The position numbers and the translations under genes are program-made. A stretch of 64,000 nt of DNA from Novosphingobium terrae (GTDB lineage: Bacteria; Pseudomonadota; Alphaproteobacteria; Sphingomonadales; Sphingomonadaceae), in the NCBI RefSeq assembly GCF_017163935.1, contig NZ_JABVZR010000001.1, forward strand, positions 1,984,001 to 2,048,000, read 5' to 3'. This document shows positions 62,773 through 64,000 of this stretch, one piece after another. The notes under the pieces were generated by a model. It saw only the letters and a list, made by a program, of their open reading frames with translations, was not told the DNA's origin and ran no database searches. The number at the start of each line of letters is the position of its first letter. Within the stretch, counting starts at the first letter, position 1.

Positions 62773-64000
62773 ATGAGATGTTCCGCAAAACGCCGTTTCG
62801 CCGCTGCCATGCTGGCCTGTGCTTCCGTGGCTCCGGCCTTTCAGGCTCATGCCGGGGTGGCGGTACCGGTTGGGGGCGATCCCGTCAGCATCGACAGTGG
62901 GGCCGTGGCCGGCACGATGATCGATGGCGCGGTGAAGGCCTATCTCGGCGTGCCTTTCGCCGCGCCTCCGGTGCGAGAGAACCGCTGGCGCGCGCCTCAG
63001 CCTGTTGCGGCATGGCAGGGTGTTTACCATGCTGACGCCTTCAAACCGCAGTGCCCGCAAGGGATGCGCTCGGCCAGCATCAACCATTATTTCGGCGAGG
63101 AAAGCGTTTCGGAGGATTGCCTCTACCTCAACCTCTGGGCGCCCGCTCAAGCCAGGCCGGGCGCCAGAATGCCGGTGGTGGTGTGGATCTATGGCGGGGC
63201 CTTTACCGTGGGGTCGGCCTCCAGCCCGATCTATTCCGGAGCGCCTTTGGCGCATAAGGGGGTGATCTATGTCGCGCCCAACTATCGCCTTGGCGTGCTT
63301 GGCTTTATGGCCCATCCCGCACTGACGGCGGAAAGCGGACATCATGCCAGCGGCAATTGGGGCTTCCTCGATCAGGTCGCCGCGCTGCAATGGGTGAAGC
63401 GCAACATCGCCTCCTTCGGCGGCGATCCGGACAATGTGACGCTGGTGGGGCAATCGGCAGGTTCGATCTCGATCAACAATCTGCAGGCCAGTCCGCTGGC
63501 CAAGGGGCTGTTCACCCGCGTGCTGGGGCTGAGCGGCTCAGCCACGCGCGGCGGCCCTGTCGATGCCATGGGCGCGACTTTGGCTCAGGCCGAAAGCACC
63601 GGGCAGAAGTTCCAGCAGGCGCTCAAGGCCGCCGATATCGCGGCCATGCGCCAGATCTCCTTCGACAAGATCATGGCAGCGGCCCAGCAGAGCGGCATTC
63701 GCATCGGCCCCAACATCGACGGCTGGTATCTGCCCGATACGGTGCAGCATATCTTTGAGGCCGGGCAGCAGAGCGACGTACCCGTGGTGACTGGATCGAT
63801 GGCGAATGACCTTGGCACCAATGTGCCGATCCGCGCCGCCCGCAGCCTGAGCGCCTATCGGCAGTCCGCGCAAACCACCTATGGCGAGAAAGCCGCGCAG
63901 TTCCTGAAGCTCTGGCCTGCACGCGATGATGCATCGGCGGCGGCTCAGACCGAACAGCTCGGGCGAGACAGCGGCTTCGGGCTTGGCGCCTACAGTTGGG
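62773..64000 (+). CDS. Second secreted type-B carboxylesterase (3' end outside window)
   Basis: Open from ATG 62773 (AAGGA six bases upstream) to the window edge, about 409 codons, no stop. Signal peptide: MRCSAKRRFAAAMLACASVA then FQAHA. It parallels the upstream esterase block by block: VKAYLGVPFAAPP, VSEDCLYLNLWAPAQ, VVWIYGGAFTVGSASSP, NYRLGVLGFMAHP and nucleophile Ser in VTLVGQSAGSISINNLQ. The catalytic His would lie beyond the edge. Probably a tandem duplication that has diverged. Confidence 0.92.
   Translation, partial: MRCSAKRRFAAAMLACASVAPAFQAHAGVAVPVGGDPVSIDSGAVAGTMIDGAVKAYLGVPFAAPPVRENRWRAPQPVAAWQGVYHADAFKPQCPQGMRSASINHYFGEESVSEDCLYLNLWAPAQARPGARMPVVVWIYGGAFTVGSASSPIYSGAPLAHKGVIYVAPNYRLGVLGFMAHPALTAESGHHASGNWGFLDQVAALQWVKRNIASFGGDPDNVTLVGQSAGSISINNLQASPLAKGLFTRVLGLSGSATRGGPVDAMGATLAQAESTGQKFQQALKAADIAAMRQISFDKIMAAAQQSGIRIGPNIDGWYLPDTVQHIFEAGQQSDVPVVTGSMANDLGTNVPIRAARSLSAYRQSAQTTYGEKAAQFLKLWPARDDASAAAQTEQLGRDSGFGLGAYSW

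Noticed and set aside
1..64000. Search by eye for tRNA, rRNA, CRISPR arrays, insertion sequences and phage genes
   Set aside because: No cloverleaf-like segments between genes, no regularly spaced repeats, no transposase, integrase or phage structural genes were found.

Overview
The window is one contiguous stretch of a high-GC alphaproteobacterial chromosome, most likely a sphingomonad close to Novosphingobium. The inference rests on the nifR3-ntrBC-ntrYX-hfq-hflX gene order, a fused IspDF, an Hfq with two Sm domains in one chain, a TonB-dependent receptor beside a Tat-exported phosphodiesterase, and dense packing with many ATGA/GTGA overlaps. Base composition and codon use look uniform. I see no insertion sequence, prophage, CRISPR array, rRNA or tRNA.

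Layout. 1-2.9 kb: 3' end of metG, then tatD and an MBL-fold hydrolase, all overlapping. 3.1-6.8 kb: TonB-dependent receptor, a REP-like palindrome and a Tat-secreted glycerophosphodiesterase. 6.8-17.2 kb: mazG facing the leftward regulatory block hflX-hfq-ntrX-ntrY-ntrC-ntrB-dusB. 17.3-23.3 kb: housekeeping genes (ispDF, a secreted protein, cinA-like, ratA/COQ10-like, lipA, carbonic anhydrase) and a GGDEF membrane protein. 23.4-27.7 kb: a 1,415-residue single-chain assimilatory nitrate reductase carrying its own CysJ-like flavin module, preceded by a leader terminator. 28.2-29.3 kb: a ParD-like antitoxin gene paired with a methionine aminopeptidase behind a palindromic operator.

29.3-51.8 kb: an almost complete aerobic (late cobalt insertion) cobalamin island. 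Nucleotide-loop genes cobS-cobT-cobU; a phosphatase, cbiB, cobD and bluB; cobQ and cobO; then a cobalamin riboswitch driving DUF1636-cobW-cobN-cobG-cobH-cobI-cobJ, with cobK inverted between cobJ and cobL, followed by cobE-cobM-cobB-cobF. A second cobalamin riboswitch, on the minus strand, precedes a NiCoT cobalt/nickel permease. Not seen here and presumably elsewhere: uroporphyrinogen methyltransferase (cobA), the two small cobaltochelatase subunits and the cob(II)yrinate reductase.

51.9-64 kb: a Nudix hydrolase and an RMD1/DUF155 protein; a tightly overlapping four-gene signalling operon (CHASE3-GAF hybrid kinase with three receiver domains, CheR, receiver-less CheB, and a REC-kinase-REC protein); a SRPBCC protein with a small convergent ORF; and two tandem secreted type-B carboxylesterases, the second cut by the window edge.

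The most notable points are the tandem-Sm Hfq whose stop codon overlaps an apparent CTG start of hflX, the terminator immediately ahead of the nitrate reductase GTG start, the ParD-like/MetAP pair with its operator, cobK inverted and overlapping both neighbours, and the compact CheR/CheB/hybrid-kinase cassette. Most of these are unusual arrangements of known families; I did not find a clearly unknown multi-gene system.
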